DNA of 64,000 nt from Isoetes taiwanensis (Eukaryota; Streptophyta; Lycopodiopsida; Isoetales; Isoetaceae): positions 62,001 through 126,000 of the forward strand of contig JAJEKV010000053.1 in assembly GCA_021234155.1 (NCBI GenBank), given 5' to 3'. The translations under genes were made by a program, and so were the position numbers. Shown one piece after another: positions 22,407 through 34,132 of the stretch. The notes under the pieces are model-generated. The model did not search any database. It was not told the DNA's origin and saw only the letters and a list, made by a program, of their open reading frames with translations. Each line of letters opens with the position of its first letter. Within the stretch, counting starts at the first letter, position 1.

Positions 22407-23880
22407 ATATTCATCTGCACCTCTTGGAATGGATGTTTTGAAGAAAAAGACACTCAAAGTACAGATTTGTATTGTTGTTGAGGAGATCTAAGTTAGAAAG
22501 AAAATGAGATGTGGACGATGCACATTTGGTGGGCTTAACAAGTGGTGATTTTTGAACTGTGACTACATGCTCCATGGTTGCCATAAGATAACTCTCAATC
22601 GCTGCAGCAAACCGGTCTGCAAATGTTATGAAAAACCATGCGAGATCTCGTATGCATATTATGGTCCCTTTATTGGTCCCTTTATCACAGTAGCAGGGTT
22701 CATTAATTCATTACGGTTGTAAGGTCCACGCCACCCATTTGCTTTCTTCTTTTTGGAACCACCCCTTCCTTGGGCTTTTATAAATTACACAAATACCCCT
22801 TGGGCAAATGTAGTGTCAATAAAAGGGCTAATAAATGGCTACCTGATACATGAATTATAATAGTTGTTTTAGATAGATAGGTAGGTAGGTAGATGTAAAA
22901 GTCACAATTGCATATAAAATGGGGGTGTAGCTTTTAGTCCTACAACCTAGCATTAGATGTCATAAATTTCTTACTGCTTTCTTATGGAGTCTTTTGGCAC
23001 CTTATAGTCTACCATTTATAGGGGGTAATTATGGGGTAGACAATTAATGGGTATGTGTAGGTGTTGTCAGTTACATATGGAAATAATTGTGGCAATAAAC
23101 GGTATTCATATCACGATTGTTGTGATATAAATAATAGGTCGATGTGTTTGATTATTTAATGAATTGAATTGTATGGGCTTTTAATAGGTAGATAGATAGG
23201 ATTGAATGAGAGCTTGTAGTGTTAGCTTGACATAAATGTGCGTGCCTATTTTATACTAAAGTAATGCCTTCATAAGTGGTGTGCATGTTATGGTTGCCCT
23301 ATTATGAACATTTTGGCAATTCAATGCAAGATGCATGTTGGGGTGGAGGATCCAAATACATGGGATAACGATGGTGCAAAAACACATAATCATCATGTTT
23401 TAAAGAATGAGAATGAGAATGATTTTTTATCGTCCACTGAGGCCAATCGGCCTATGGGACCCATAAGGAGCGCAACAAACTTATTACTGTCCGGGTTAAA
23501 ACCCCCGCATAAGGGTTTCGAGGGAAAACAGGCAAGAATAAGAATGTTAAACCGGCACAAGTATACATCAATGTATATATACACATATGGGCGTCGTGAC
23601 AGGGGACCCCGTAAGATGTCCATAACCCTCGATCCCAAAGACCCGCATCGTATGTTGTGCTCAATGTCACATGTAACCTGGCCAGCCCGACTAACTTCAA
23701 GATAGAATAGAATAGACAACCTCATCCTCAATGACTCCCATTTAAAGATTGTGAGGCCCAATCTAGCATGGCTCACCAATCCATGTGCCCGTCTCAATTC
23801 GAAGATGATGTGCCCCTGTGCGAATGGAGGCAAGGTCGCAAGTTTGTAGATATATGGAGGGCTGAAATTTTTAGTCCTAC
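22407..23880. repeat. Duplicated BAHD upstream block, copy 2
   Basis: Collinear with 10,427-11,675 and, in part, 35,295-35,645. It contains AGATAGATAGGTAGGTAGG near 22,872. A sub-segment (TTTTAGTCCTACAAYCTA.. to TTATAGGGGG) occurs at about 22,927 and again at about 23,868, an internal duplication. Relative to copy 1 it carries an insertion at 23,405-23,833. Confidence 0.75.
23405..23833. mobile_element. 429-bp insertion in the BAHD upstream block
   Basis: Between GTTTTAAAG and GTCGCAAG, which are adjacent in the copy at about 11,610, this copy has 429 extra bases, visibly richer in G and C. The plus-strand left end is GAATGAGAATGAGAATG, a short tandem tail on the minus strand (CATTCT units). 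This could be a SINE-like or other small insertion. A 146-codon frame spans it on the minus strand, without recognisable domains. No clean target duplication is seen. Confidence 0.5.
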
Positions 23881-25984
23881 AATCTAATGTTAGATGTCAT
23901 AAATTTTTTATTGCAAAAGAGGTCAAAGGACACTCTATGGTCTATCGTTTATAAGGGGGCAACTATGGGCAGACAATGGGCATAAGCAAATGCATGCCCA
24001 TTACCCGGGGGATTCACCTCTATTATAGGTATATATGCCATGTGCGTTCCTTAGGTTGCCAAAAAACCCATTGTATACGACAGTTTCATATGAAAAACCC
24101 TTTGTATAGGACTACATTATTTGTAAAAGATGCAGCCCATATCATATAATTACTTGCCCAAAACACTTTTACTTGGCAACCCCTTCTATATATATACGAT
24201 ATCTTCTATATTATCATAGTATTGATACTTATTATATAAACAACTTGAAGTATATTATCCGTACCAAAATGTAATGTGATTAGTATGAGTTGAAGTTGAT
24301 TCAATATATTGTGAGTTTAATACTCGATGTCAACTTAGTTGTTTAAAATTAAAACATAAAATTCACTGTGTCTAGATGTCTTAGCTCTTCATAAGCTAGC
24401 CTATAATTAATTTTATAATGTGAAACAGATGAAGCAGCCAAAACAGTAGAAGCTCACCAAAATGACAGACCTTTACAGTATAAATACGAACCGAACACTG
24501 GCGCCACCACACTCCCTCTGGTATCCCACGGCATTCAAATTATAGAAACCTTATATTTTTCTTAAGTATACGGTACCAGAGAGGCAATAAAAAAACGCAT
24601 TTGGTGCACTCACATGTTTCATACCCCATAATCTAGATGAACCCCCCGGGGCCCATTATTTCGAAAATATTTTCCTTAAATAAATGGTATCCATATCGTG
24701 ATGGTTGTGATATAAGCAATAGGTCGATGTGTTTGATTGTTTAATGTGAGCTTGTAGTGGTCTGTTGACATAACTGTGCATATACTTCAATAAATAATAT
24801 ACATATCAGGGATAGGTTCTCAGACGCGTTGAAATTATTTTTCCAGACGATAAAGTCAAAAATACATATTTTTAGGTTAAATCACGTATTTTTCAGTATT
24901 TTTTAACATCTTAGGCGATTTTTTTTTTTTTCGCATAAGCAAAACCTTGATTTCGTTGATGGTCGGTTTTTGTAATGATAGAGTTTGCGATTTTTCATGA
25001 GTTTGTTGTGGGTGTCGAGATATCATTTGTCTTATTGGGGCGGTTCTCCTTCTCACTTGCTTTGTAACATTACCATTCTTTTAATATATTGATGACACAG
25101 TTCTTCAAAAAAGGTTTAAGTTTTACGCCGAAAATGTTTTCGCGTTTAAAGCTTAATTTTCGGGCTTTAGCTCAAACTCAAAAAGTTTTCGGCGTGAAGG
25201 TTTTCGCTTTTTACGCGAAAGTTTTTTTGTTCGTAAAAGTCGTTTTGAAGGTTTCGCTTGGAAGAGGTTTTCGTAAAGCGAAACAGTAGTTTTCGCTTAC
25301 GCAAAATTTTTTTTATATATAACGAGGCGTTGTTTCAGTTGTTTTACGGTAAAAGGTAAACCTTCTACCGCCCACCGCCCACAACTTTGTGCCTTTTTTT
25401 TTTTTTTCTTTTTTCTTAGTTTCTAGGCAAACTTAGTTAGTTTTTTTGTTGTTGTTTCTTTTGTTGTTCTAGGGTTCCTCCATAGTGAGGCCCTCGCCTG
25501 TTGCCCCCCTCCATCGAGGGGCATGACGATGGTGAGCGTCTTGTTCTATGGACGAATCCAGACTGATTTTTGTAGATAAAATAATAAGAAAAAAAAAGAG
25601 AAAAAAAAATAATAAACAGAAATAATAAAATAATGAGAAAAAAAATAATAAAACAAAAACAAAAGAAACAAGGTGCTGTGCACGGAGGGTTGCCCTCCAC
25701 GGTCGGAGGATGAAGTGGCTTAAATCATAGTTCAAAGTCATGCTTTTACAATCAATCAAAATTGCTACTTGAAAACAATAGAGTACTTGATACCATAACT
25801 TAATGAAGTGACCACCCCTACCCAAGGCCCTTTGCTCATTGAAATTCCTTGTGGCATTTCGCAACCTTGTATTGAAATTACAAGGTTTCCACCTTCAACA
25901 ACTTGTGCATCACTAGGACCATTATTCTGCCCACTATTCATGTTATATGCCTCCTTTGCATAATGATTCAAAATATATTCTTTT
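23881..25984. other. AT-rich interval with a CpG-bearing TTTTCG segment
   Basis: No gene is assigned. At 24,806-24,960 lies the inverted partner of 9,216-9,344. At about 25,100-25,320 words such as TTTTCGC, ACGCGAAAG and CGTAAAGCGAAAC recur in both orientations, giving imperfect hairpins and an unusual number of CG dinucleotides. From 25,560 to 25,680 runs of A and AATAAT dominate. A 75-codon minus frame at 25,765-25,992 (text GNLVISIQGCEMPQGISMSK) adjoins the PPR remnant and may be part of it or of an intron. Confidence 0.4.
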
Positions 25985-26587
25985 GTGATCATATCTGCCT
26001 TGGAGTTGGCGAATCTTTAAGCACATATATGTGATTATATTTGGCATTACACAATAAATTTGCATCCTAGCATAACACTTCAATGCTTCATGGCCTAACC
26101 CATGACCAATTTGCATCCTAGCATAACACTCCAATGCTTCATGGCCTAATCCATGTTCAAAGATATCCCATATGAAAAGTCCATGATACTATGTTCGATC
26201 CGATAATTTGTTGAAGATCTCTCGAGTCTCAAGGAATCAGCCACATTTAGCATACATGTCAACTAATGCATTGGCAACAACAATGTCTTTCTCAAGACCC
26301 TTATGAACAACCTTCACACGTATTTCTTTGCGTTTGTCCAATGATCTTATATTGCCACAAGCATTCAAGATGCAAACAAAGGTAGTAGCATCTGGGATTG
26401 TGCCTTTCAATTGCATGTTGAAAACTAATCAAGGCCCCGAAGCACATTCATGTTGAACGTATCCTCTAATCAAGGCAGTCAGAAACAACATTTGCTTCTC
26501 AAGGACTATTGCCTCTGCAAAGTGCATCACATTTCAATATCCTTGAGTTGTGGACATGCTTTCAGTAGAGCTATAAATGTAAAACGC
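25985..26587 (-). pseudogene. PPR protein pseudogene, C-terminal part
   Basis: PPR proteins bind organelle RNA through tandem 35-residue repeats. Reading from the element-1 boundary leftward: RFTFIALLKACPQLKDIEM, then broken pieces, then TIPDATTFVCILNACGNI, then VVHKGLEKDIVVANALVDMY and AKCG, then HEALECYARMQIGHG and HEALKCYARMQI with PNIITYMCL. These are typical plant PLS-class repeats. A 48-bp duplication created two copies of the HGLGHEALxCYARMQI segment. Several stops and shifts make it non-functional. It continues on the far side of element 1 at 34,133-34,345. Confidence 0.85.
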
Positions 26588-27599
26588 TTAAGGGTATAAA
26601 GCTATTGGGGACGTAAATTCATGTCGCGACGGGGGTGCTTTTGTGGGTGCTTAGGGTGTTTTTAAAAATTTGGCATCACTGCTTTTTGACGGGTAGTTAA
26701 CATTTTCTTTAATTTTTTCTTAATCATAATTAGACGAAATTAGTGGCCGGATCTCCCCGCTGCTCGGGGAAGGGAGGGGAGCTCCATTTTGATTTAAAAG
26801 CAAATGGGAGTCATTCTTAAAAAAAATGGCTGGGTAACCATGTCTTTTGCTTGGTTCTTGCTCGAATTTTTTTCAGCTCCTTCTTTTCCGAGAGTGCATT
26901 TTGTTGCATGGCATGGACTTTGATTCTCTTGTTGCAGAGTATGAAGCTAAATTTCAGGCAGGATTTGGATTTGGCAAAGTAATCTTTGGGAGTGGATTTG
27001 AATTACTACCGCGACAAAAATCTTTAGAAGTGAATATGATGATTCCATTGATGGGGAAGGCCAGAAATTGAGAGTCCATCACGGTTGCAAGGGGAAAACA
27101 AGGTATATGAGACTTCACCCCGCCGGCAGACGCCAATTAAGCAAGGGAGGCATGCTTCTACACAAAATTCCCCATGTTCTCCAAAGCACAAGAAACCGTG
27201 TTGTTGCATGTCCCCTCGCAAGTACAACAAGAAAAATTATGGTCGCAAAGAGAAGAGACCAAAGGAGAAGGAGAATCAAAAGATTAGGATTGAATTCTTT
27301 AGCTTGAGCAAAAAAGAAAAGAAGGGCTTTCTTTGAGGGTGAAACAGTTAGAAGCCCAGATCATAGTCGAATTCATAGAAAAAAAAGATGCAAAACATGA
27401 TTCCTGGGAGAGAGAGGAGGTCATCGACGAATCAAGCACTACCGTAATTCAAGATGCTAGGAAAGAAAGAGGTTATTGCGAATGAAACATGTTGTCGAGG
27501 AGTGTTAAAGACACCCGGCCACCAAAAAAAAAAAAAAAAAAAACAGGACATTTGCAATGCAAGATCATCCACTATCATGATGGCTTTGAAAGAAGGGTG

Positions 27600-29930
27600 C
27601 TGTGAGAAGCAAGGTTTGTGAGGTCTTAAACTTGAGAAGAAAACAGTTTATGCAGCTATTGATAAGAGAAATCTAGCAGAAACTGGGGGAGGCCCTTTGG
27701 AGTATGTTCAAACGTAAGGAAAGATCCGACGGGTTGAGGATGAAGATAGAGAAAACATAGTTCAGTTTTGGACAATAACACGGTGTCTCCTAACAAGAGA
27801 CAAGTTATCAAGTTGAGAAGAACACCCAATGGAAGAAAGGAACGAAGCCTTACTCGATGCATGCAATTCATTTTCCGGAAGAACCACAAGTAAGTAATCT
27901 TAGGATTCATATTCAATTGAGAAAAAAATGAGTAAGTAATCCTAGTATATTCATATTCATCTTGCTAAATATTGTGGTACTTGCAGGTCACATTCTTTGA
28001 AAGGTTCAAAAAAGCACATCCAGAGATTTGCATTGGATTGAGACTTTTTGAAGCTTTGAAGCCAAAGTTTGTGAGGAGGTTAAACAAAGAGAGACTTGTT
28101 GTTGCATCTATCACATGAGAATGGAGTATGTAAGGGCAGGCTCGGGAATAGCATTAGAAGGGACAAAGAATGTGCATGGTGAACAAATGTGACTGCCAAT
28201 GTAAGGTATGTGGTGTTGGTCCTACTTGTCAAGCAAGGAACCATGTCTTTGCAAACACAAGCGTTTTGTGGAAAAGTTTTTATGTGAAAAGAATGAGAAT
28301 GTGGAGTTGCACAAAGATGCATGCCTTAGGATGTCATGTGTGATTGTGGAATTAAAAGTTCCAACTTTGTCCTTTAGAGGCCAAACACATGGCAAAGGTG
28401 GAATGGAAGAACTTTGAAAAGGTGACTCACTTTTTATTAGCAACATATATGCCATTGATTGTGGTTGACATGTGCTCTTCCTTGCTTGTACATTGTTTAG
28501 GTGCAGGAGACCTTCATTAAAAAAGGTGGATGACCAAAACCAAGGATGTTATGAAGCTAGTTTACAAATCCACTTCTCCTCGCAAGAGTTTTTTGTGCAT
28601 GCCAAGAGTGTTATTGCGATTTATTCTCACAACTACAATCGCTAGATGGCAGGCTGAAAAGTTCAAAAGACGCTTGCAAACATTCCCTCCAGGTACAATG
28701 GTACATGTCATTGATTTTGCGTAAAACTATACCTTTAAGATACAAACAGAAATACAAACCTCCATTGGAGAAATGACCAAGCTGCGCTTCTAGTGCACAT
28801 AACATATAGACATGCAAAGATGGTGAGAAGGCAAACCCGGTTGTTGGTGATGTGTGAAGATTGTGAAGGAAACAAATTTCTACATCTCCGATGATAGGGA
28901 CCATGATTGCTTATTTGTGCAAAGATTGTTTGCAAAGGCATAGTGATGCTCTTAAAGCTGGAAATATAGAAGTTGATAACCATGTTTTCTGGTCGGATGG
29001 ATGTGCCGCTTTCACCAAATCAGCAAGAGCATTTTATTATTTAGGCGTGTATTTTCGTGATGAGGCATCAAGATAACTTGGCACTTCTTTGCCTCGGCTC
29101 ATGGAAAGGCGAAAGCACGATGGTGCGGTGCAATGATCAAAAGAGTTCTTACAAGTGAGATGCTGAAAAGAAATTCCACACCACTAAGAAATGCGTAAGA
29201 TGTTTGATTTTTCTACAGAGGTACTTTAGTGAAAAGGAAAGGCAGAAAAGACTATAATTCTATCGGTACACATTTCTTCTCACCACATTTTTACTATTCA
29301 AAAGGTGTTCTCATTTTGCATTATTTTGTAGGAACTTTTGGCTTATCGTGACTTGGAGAAGTAGACGGTGTCTATCGTATGGCGTGACACTTTAAAAGGG
29401 ACGAAAAAAAGTTCACATGATCGCACCTTTTGTAAAGAAAACTTTGTTATGATGGCACACAAAACACCGTCATGTTTTTGTGATGCATACCGGAAGGGTC
29501 TATGTAAGAGTTGTGTGAATTTGATAAGAACAGTGCCTTTGTCTATTCCGAACTCAAACCAAAGGAGGTGGATCGAGAGAAGATATAATTGAGCATGTGC
29601 AGTTTGAGGGTGACAATCAAGGGAAAGCTAGCCCATAGAGCCAGTGACAACTTTGCCATTGTTAGCGAAACCGTGCACAAAAACAAGTATGATTTTGGCT
29701 AGTAAAGTGCACCGAGGCCATGCATGTAGTAGAAATGGCTTTTGTAGATGGTCGGGTGCAAAATTCAGCGTAAGAGAGCACATCATTACAGTGGAAGTAC
29801 TATGAGTTGAGGTCCGACAAAAAAATATGAACTTCGTAAACAAGCCGATACGTGCAACTATTCTCATCTTGTTATTGTCATTAAAGTTGAATTGCAAAAG
29901 ATGTTGTCGGGACGAGGAAAACATGTATAA
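27600..29930 (+). pseudogene. Transposase of element 1, decayed
   Basis: Readable pieces in order: KTVYAAIDKRNLAETGGGPL near 27,640; HPEICIGLRLFEALKPKFVR at 28,016-28,077; YHMRMEYV, then CDCQCKVCGVGPTCQARNHV (28,100-28,240), a Cys-rich putative zinc site; WQAEKFKRRLQTFPPG then VHVIDFA with D at 28,713; VHITYRHAK; DDRDHDCLFVQ; NHVFWSDGCAA with D at 28,996; YYLGVYFRDE; TWHFFASAHGKAK near 29,076-29,115; and a C-terminal DNFAIVSETVHKNKYDFWLV with YYELRSDKKYEL. The DFA, SDG and HGK series looks like an RNase H-fold DDE/D catalytic core, by inference. Frameshifts and stops separate the pieces. TTGCAG near 27,986 may be an intron acceptor. Confidence 0.7.
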
Positions 29931-30631
29931 GTTGTCTGAAGAAGCATACGAGCAAATAATTAATTTTTTACCTCCAAAGCAGACTCGTATAAATGTGATG
30001 TCTCGCAGGTTTCAAGAAAACTGGTGCTAAAAGTACATCCAAGAATGCGTGATTCGGTTGATGTGATGTCCGGCAGCTTGCTAAGAAATCTCCGTGCTAA
30101 AAGTAAGTCCAAAAAGCAGACTCAAAGAATAAAATGTGATGTCCAAGTTTCCAAAAAATCTGCCGCTAAAAGGACTTCCAAGAAATCTTAGATGATTTCT
30201 TAACTTGTAACTTGTAAATGAAGTGAATGTAACTTGTAAAGAATTGATCAGTAATACAAAAATTTACCTTGTCTCCATATCCTCCTTGTATCTCAAATTA
30301 AATTTGTTGTTGTATGAAGATGATCATTTGTCGTACTAAGATATCCGGGATGCTTGGGGGTGCTTTCGAGGTGCTTGGGGTGCTTTTTGGTCACTCGGGT
30401 TGCCCTTCTAAATTTTTGAGTTCTAAAATTCAGAAGGGTATTACCCATGGAATATTCCCTGCAATTTCGAAGTTCTAGAATTCATAAGGGTATTACCTTT
30501 GTGAATATTCGGGGGAATATTTCCTTGACAAAGGTACCCATGGAATATTCCTTGCAAGTTTTCGAGTTCTAGATTCCATAAGGGTCTTACCTTGGGAATA
30601 TTCACTGCTAATATTCCCCTGCAACGCTTTT

Positions 30632-30838
30632 GAACTTAGATGAATTTGAACTTAGATGAGATGTATTTGAACTTAGATGTATTTGAACTTAGATGAATTT
30701 TTAAACTTAGATGAATTTTGAACTTAGATGAATTTTAAACTTAGATGAATTTTGAACTTAGATGAATTTGAACTTAGATGAATTTGAAACTTAGATGAAT
30801 TTGAGCTTATATGAATTTGAATTTACATGAATTTGAAC
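30632..30838 (+). repeat. 18-bp minisatellite AACTTAGATGAATTTTGA
   Basis: About eleven copies with one- or two-base length variation, inside element 1 between its two gene regions. Just before it, at 30,400-30,610, a 70-90 bp unit with GGAATATTC and AGTTCTAGAATTCATAAGGG repeats about three times. Confidence 0.85.
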
Positions 30839-31142
30839 AGGGCAGACCGATTTCAGAAAACACAGAAAATCAATCAAGTTCCACCGTGCACAAATATCAA
30901 AAATGGCTTTTGTATTTCATATCAAAAATCAGTGCAAAACACAAGATAATATCGATGAAGAGTGTAAGAACATTCAACATCTCTTCCACCCGGTATATAA
31001 GTTAAAATATATATGAAGTTAACACGGTTTGTTAACTTGCAAAAAAATCTGTCATTACATAACCTGCTTTCTTTGTAGGAATAACTTAAGTTTCCAAAAT
31101 GATACATACCGAATCAGACATCGAATACATCCCCTGCCATAG

Positions 31143-31191
31143 AATATTAACACCAAATATTAACACCAAATATTAACACCGAATATTAACA
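31143..31191 (+). repeat. 14-bp repeat AATATTAACACCRA, about four copies
   Basis: Consecutive copies with one substitution, inside element 1. Confidence 0.85.
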
Positions 31192-32280
31192 AACCCGCCA
31201 CTATTTTAACAGAATCTTCTTCTTCACTATCATAAAGATAGTATTGGCCAAGTGTTTTCGTCCACATCATCTTCACTCTCATCACCATCTTCATTTTCAA
31301 ATTTTTTCACTTTCTCCAACATCCGTGATCTTCTTTCATTGCCTCTTCATCTCCAACATCGGCTTCTTTCGGCAAGAACCACTTTTTGTAACATGATCTT
31401 CTTCTACATTTGTAGTACTGCATATGTGTCCGACTCACCTTCTTTTAGCAACTTCTTTTTACCACCTAGTATTTCATTGCAAACCCCCTGAATAGCCTCA
31501 TCAACTGCCAGAGGTATCCTTTGTGCTTTGTCTCGATCTATTTGTGGATTACATATAGGATTAACTCTATGCACAAAAAAGCATCCGAACAAACCTCTCA
31601 AACACCAAAGGAACCATCAGACAGTTAACAACACCCGAGCAACCGGTATTGAACTAGACCCAGGATACTGCACATGGTTGACAAAACCCAGTCACAACTA
31701 GCACCAAAAATTTGAATGCTCTATACCAAGACTGATTGTTTATGCGTGTCCTCAACTTCATTGCTCAATAAACCACGGCCGCTCTTGTTCAAACTCGGTT
31801 TGTAAACCCTCGGCCTTTCAAACCTACAGCCCCCGCTTGCAAAACCCCGCCGCTCTTGTTCAAAAAGTACGTCAAAAGCTCGCTTTTGATGATCCAAATT
31901 TTCCCCTCAGCTCCAACTTTCTCCTTCCTTTTTTTGGTCTTCTTTTCCACACGCTTTGGTAACCGGGGTGTAGTAAAAGGAACGCAAAAAAAAAAAAAAA
32001 AGAATAGTAAGCATTCAAGAATTTACCAATATCATTAGTAATGGTAATGGTAATTGGTTCATACCATCGCCCCTTATTTGAGTCTTCCACTTCCTAGGCA
32101 TGCTTTTCCCCGCCTTTCTTACACTTGTCTGTGGGCATGGCATCATCAAAATCTAATACTTTAGCAACCCCATCTTCTCAGTAAAGCCGGTGTTGTGGTA
32201 CTCGCTTTTTTGGGATTGAGCTAATGTGTTGCTCGATCATCCGCAAGACCATCAAAGGTATTGTATTCACATTTCGATGC

Positions 32281-32334
32281 AGTGGCCTTCTTTGGACTCT
32301 TGGTGTTAGTGGCCTTCTTTGGACTCTTGGTGTT
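32281..32334 (+). repeat. Perfect 27-bp tandem duplication
   Basis: AGTGGCCTTCTTTGGACTCT plus seven more bases occurs at 32,281 and 32,308 without a mismatch. It keeps the frame on the minus strand, encoding a repeated HQESKEGH-type piece. Confidence 0.9.
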
Positions 32335-34132
32335 TTGGGGATCTTTGGATCCCCGCAAAATCAATAAAGCAATTAACATCTTCTACACATGAATCCATAC
32401 ACAACAAAGAAACATGTTTTACACCGTAATCTCGACTTGTTCTCATGAGACCTTCCTCTTCTTTTTTGCTCCCCTCGAATGCACAAATGTTAATTAAAAG
32501 AATTTACATTCTTCTACATTCTAATTCAATTAACAGAAATGCAATTACCTTTTCCATTTGGATTTGGTCATGGCTCGGTTATAGGCCTTCTTTTCATGTT
32601 GTTATCATCATTGGTCGAGTTTCATAATCACTTGAAACTGCATGTCATCCCCCGCCATTGTCCCCTGAAACTTCTTCCGGATCGGGGATATGATCTCGCA
32701 TATCCCACTGTGTGTCGGCAATCACTCAGGTATAGTTGCCTTGCATACTATACAACACAAAATTCTCCAAGCACAATTGGAAGCATAGTAGATGGTATGA
32801 GGTCCACAATCTAATGTCACCGTGAATCAAATCGTGGTGTAAAAGAAAGCATCGCGAGGCCTTGCATCCATCCTCCCCATCTACAACCTGTCCATTCACC
32901 GCACATGGTTTGATCAAAGACTTGTGAAGGTAATTAGATCCAAGTCATTCAAGTTAGAAATGGCGTTCGAAAATCTTTGTTGAGTTGTGCGGCAGAAGAA
33001 GACAACCGCAACTCAAGGTCTTATGCCTGCATCGAAAAGGCACTCCTCTTCTCTATCATGCTTTTTTTCCTTACCATAGTTAAGAGAGATAAACCCATAC
33101 CATCACCCTGCTTTGCAAGTTCATTCGAGGGCTCCATCTTCTTCCTGAAATAAAGAACTGAAATCTTCAATGCAACTTTTTGCTCTTGAATATCCCCGCA
33201 AGTGCCATGCAAGCATCTTCATAAGCGTAAATCATGCCATCAAGCCTACATACCTCATTGTGCAGCTCAACACTCTAGAAGACATGCTTTTTAATTCAGT
33301 TCGATGTAATTCGCCTATCTTGTAATGCTTCAAGTCCCACATTTTTATTCTTTAAGCATGTCTCACCACTACATCCTCAGACTTAAACATTTTCGGGCTG
33401 GTTCATTTTTGTAAATGCAAACTTTTGCCAGCTTAACCAAATATTTTGTGTTCGTGTCTTGCTTTTTCTTGTGATACGCCATGCAAAAGCTCTTGCAAAA
33501 TAAACCCTTGCTTCCTTGTTCTTGATCCCAAAGGGTACACTGACCGCCAAATCCCTAACCAAGGCTTTTTTTAAACTCAGCCGCTTTGTGTAGTTTTGAT
33601 TTTTCCCTCCTTCATTAGCTCGACCATACCGCAGGAAATCTTCTGGAGGGCATTCATCCCAAGTTATTGTCTCCGGATCCTCAGCTCTCATTACATAGCC
33701 CTCAAACTTAGCTTAACTCCTCGACCGTAGTAGCGACTTTCATCCGAAATGCAAGAGGAAAATTAAGAAAGAACTAAGTTTTTGGCAAAAGAAAGAGAAA
33801 GGATATCAAGAAACCTAAAACTAACCTTTTTTTTTTTTTCCTCTCAGAAGGGCCGAATCATTGCTGCTACCTGCCATTTCCAAATAATTTCACGAAAAAA
33901 TGACATGCAATGATCCTCCTCTGGCGCTCTGATTCATACCTGGAGGTCGGAGTACAGTGAAAAGCTATTGGCGGGAACCCTATTTTGTGACGGGGAAGTG
34001 ACGGGGAATCTTTCCTCCAGCCCGGCAAAACGTCAATGAAAGCCCCCCCACCATAAAAAACCAAAGCAGGGTGCTTGGGGGGGTGCTTTCATTTCGCAAA
34101 ATTGTCCCCCAAAAGCGCGCTTATACCCTTAA

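Larger units (their letters stand above)
30850..33700 (-). pseudogene. Second gene region of element 1, unassigned
   Basis: The strongest coding piece is 33,691-33,383 (102 codons, MRAEDPETITWDECPPEDFL and KKALVRDLAVSVPFG and ARVYFARAFAWRI). Others are 33,212-33,021, 32,917-32,726, 31,601-31,404 (RVNPICNPQIDRDKAQRIPL) and 31,107-30,922. They lie on the strand opposite the transposase and read toward it. A FAFAW/FARAFAW-like stretch is shared loosely with the second gene of element 2. No domain is recognised. This may be an accessory protein of the family. Confidence 0.45.
26592..34128. mobile_element. Element 1: 7.5-kb TIR DNA transposon at a TTAA target
   Basis: The ends are inverted: GGGTATAAAGCTATTGGGG on the left and, on the other strand, GGGTATAAGCGCGC..TTTGGGGG on the right. 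TTAA stands immediately outside each end (26,588-26,591 and 34,129-34,132). TTAA duplication is known for piggyBac and Kolobok. It splits a PPR reading frame. Inside are a transposase region on the plus strand (about 27,600-29,930), a second gene region on the minus strand (about 30,850-33,700), and terminal GGGGTGCTT words. Both genes are interrupted, so the copy is inactive. The superfamily is inferred from the target site and motifs only. Confidence 0.8.

Noticed and set aside
23393-23833. 146-codon minus frame as a gene
   Set aside because: It spans a 429-bp insertion and ends with its tandem tail. No domain is recognised, so it is treated as part of the insertion.
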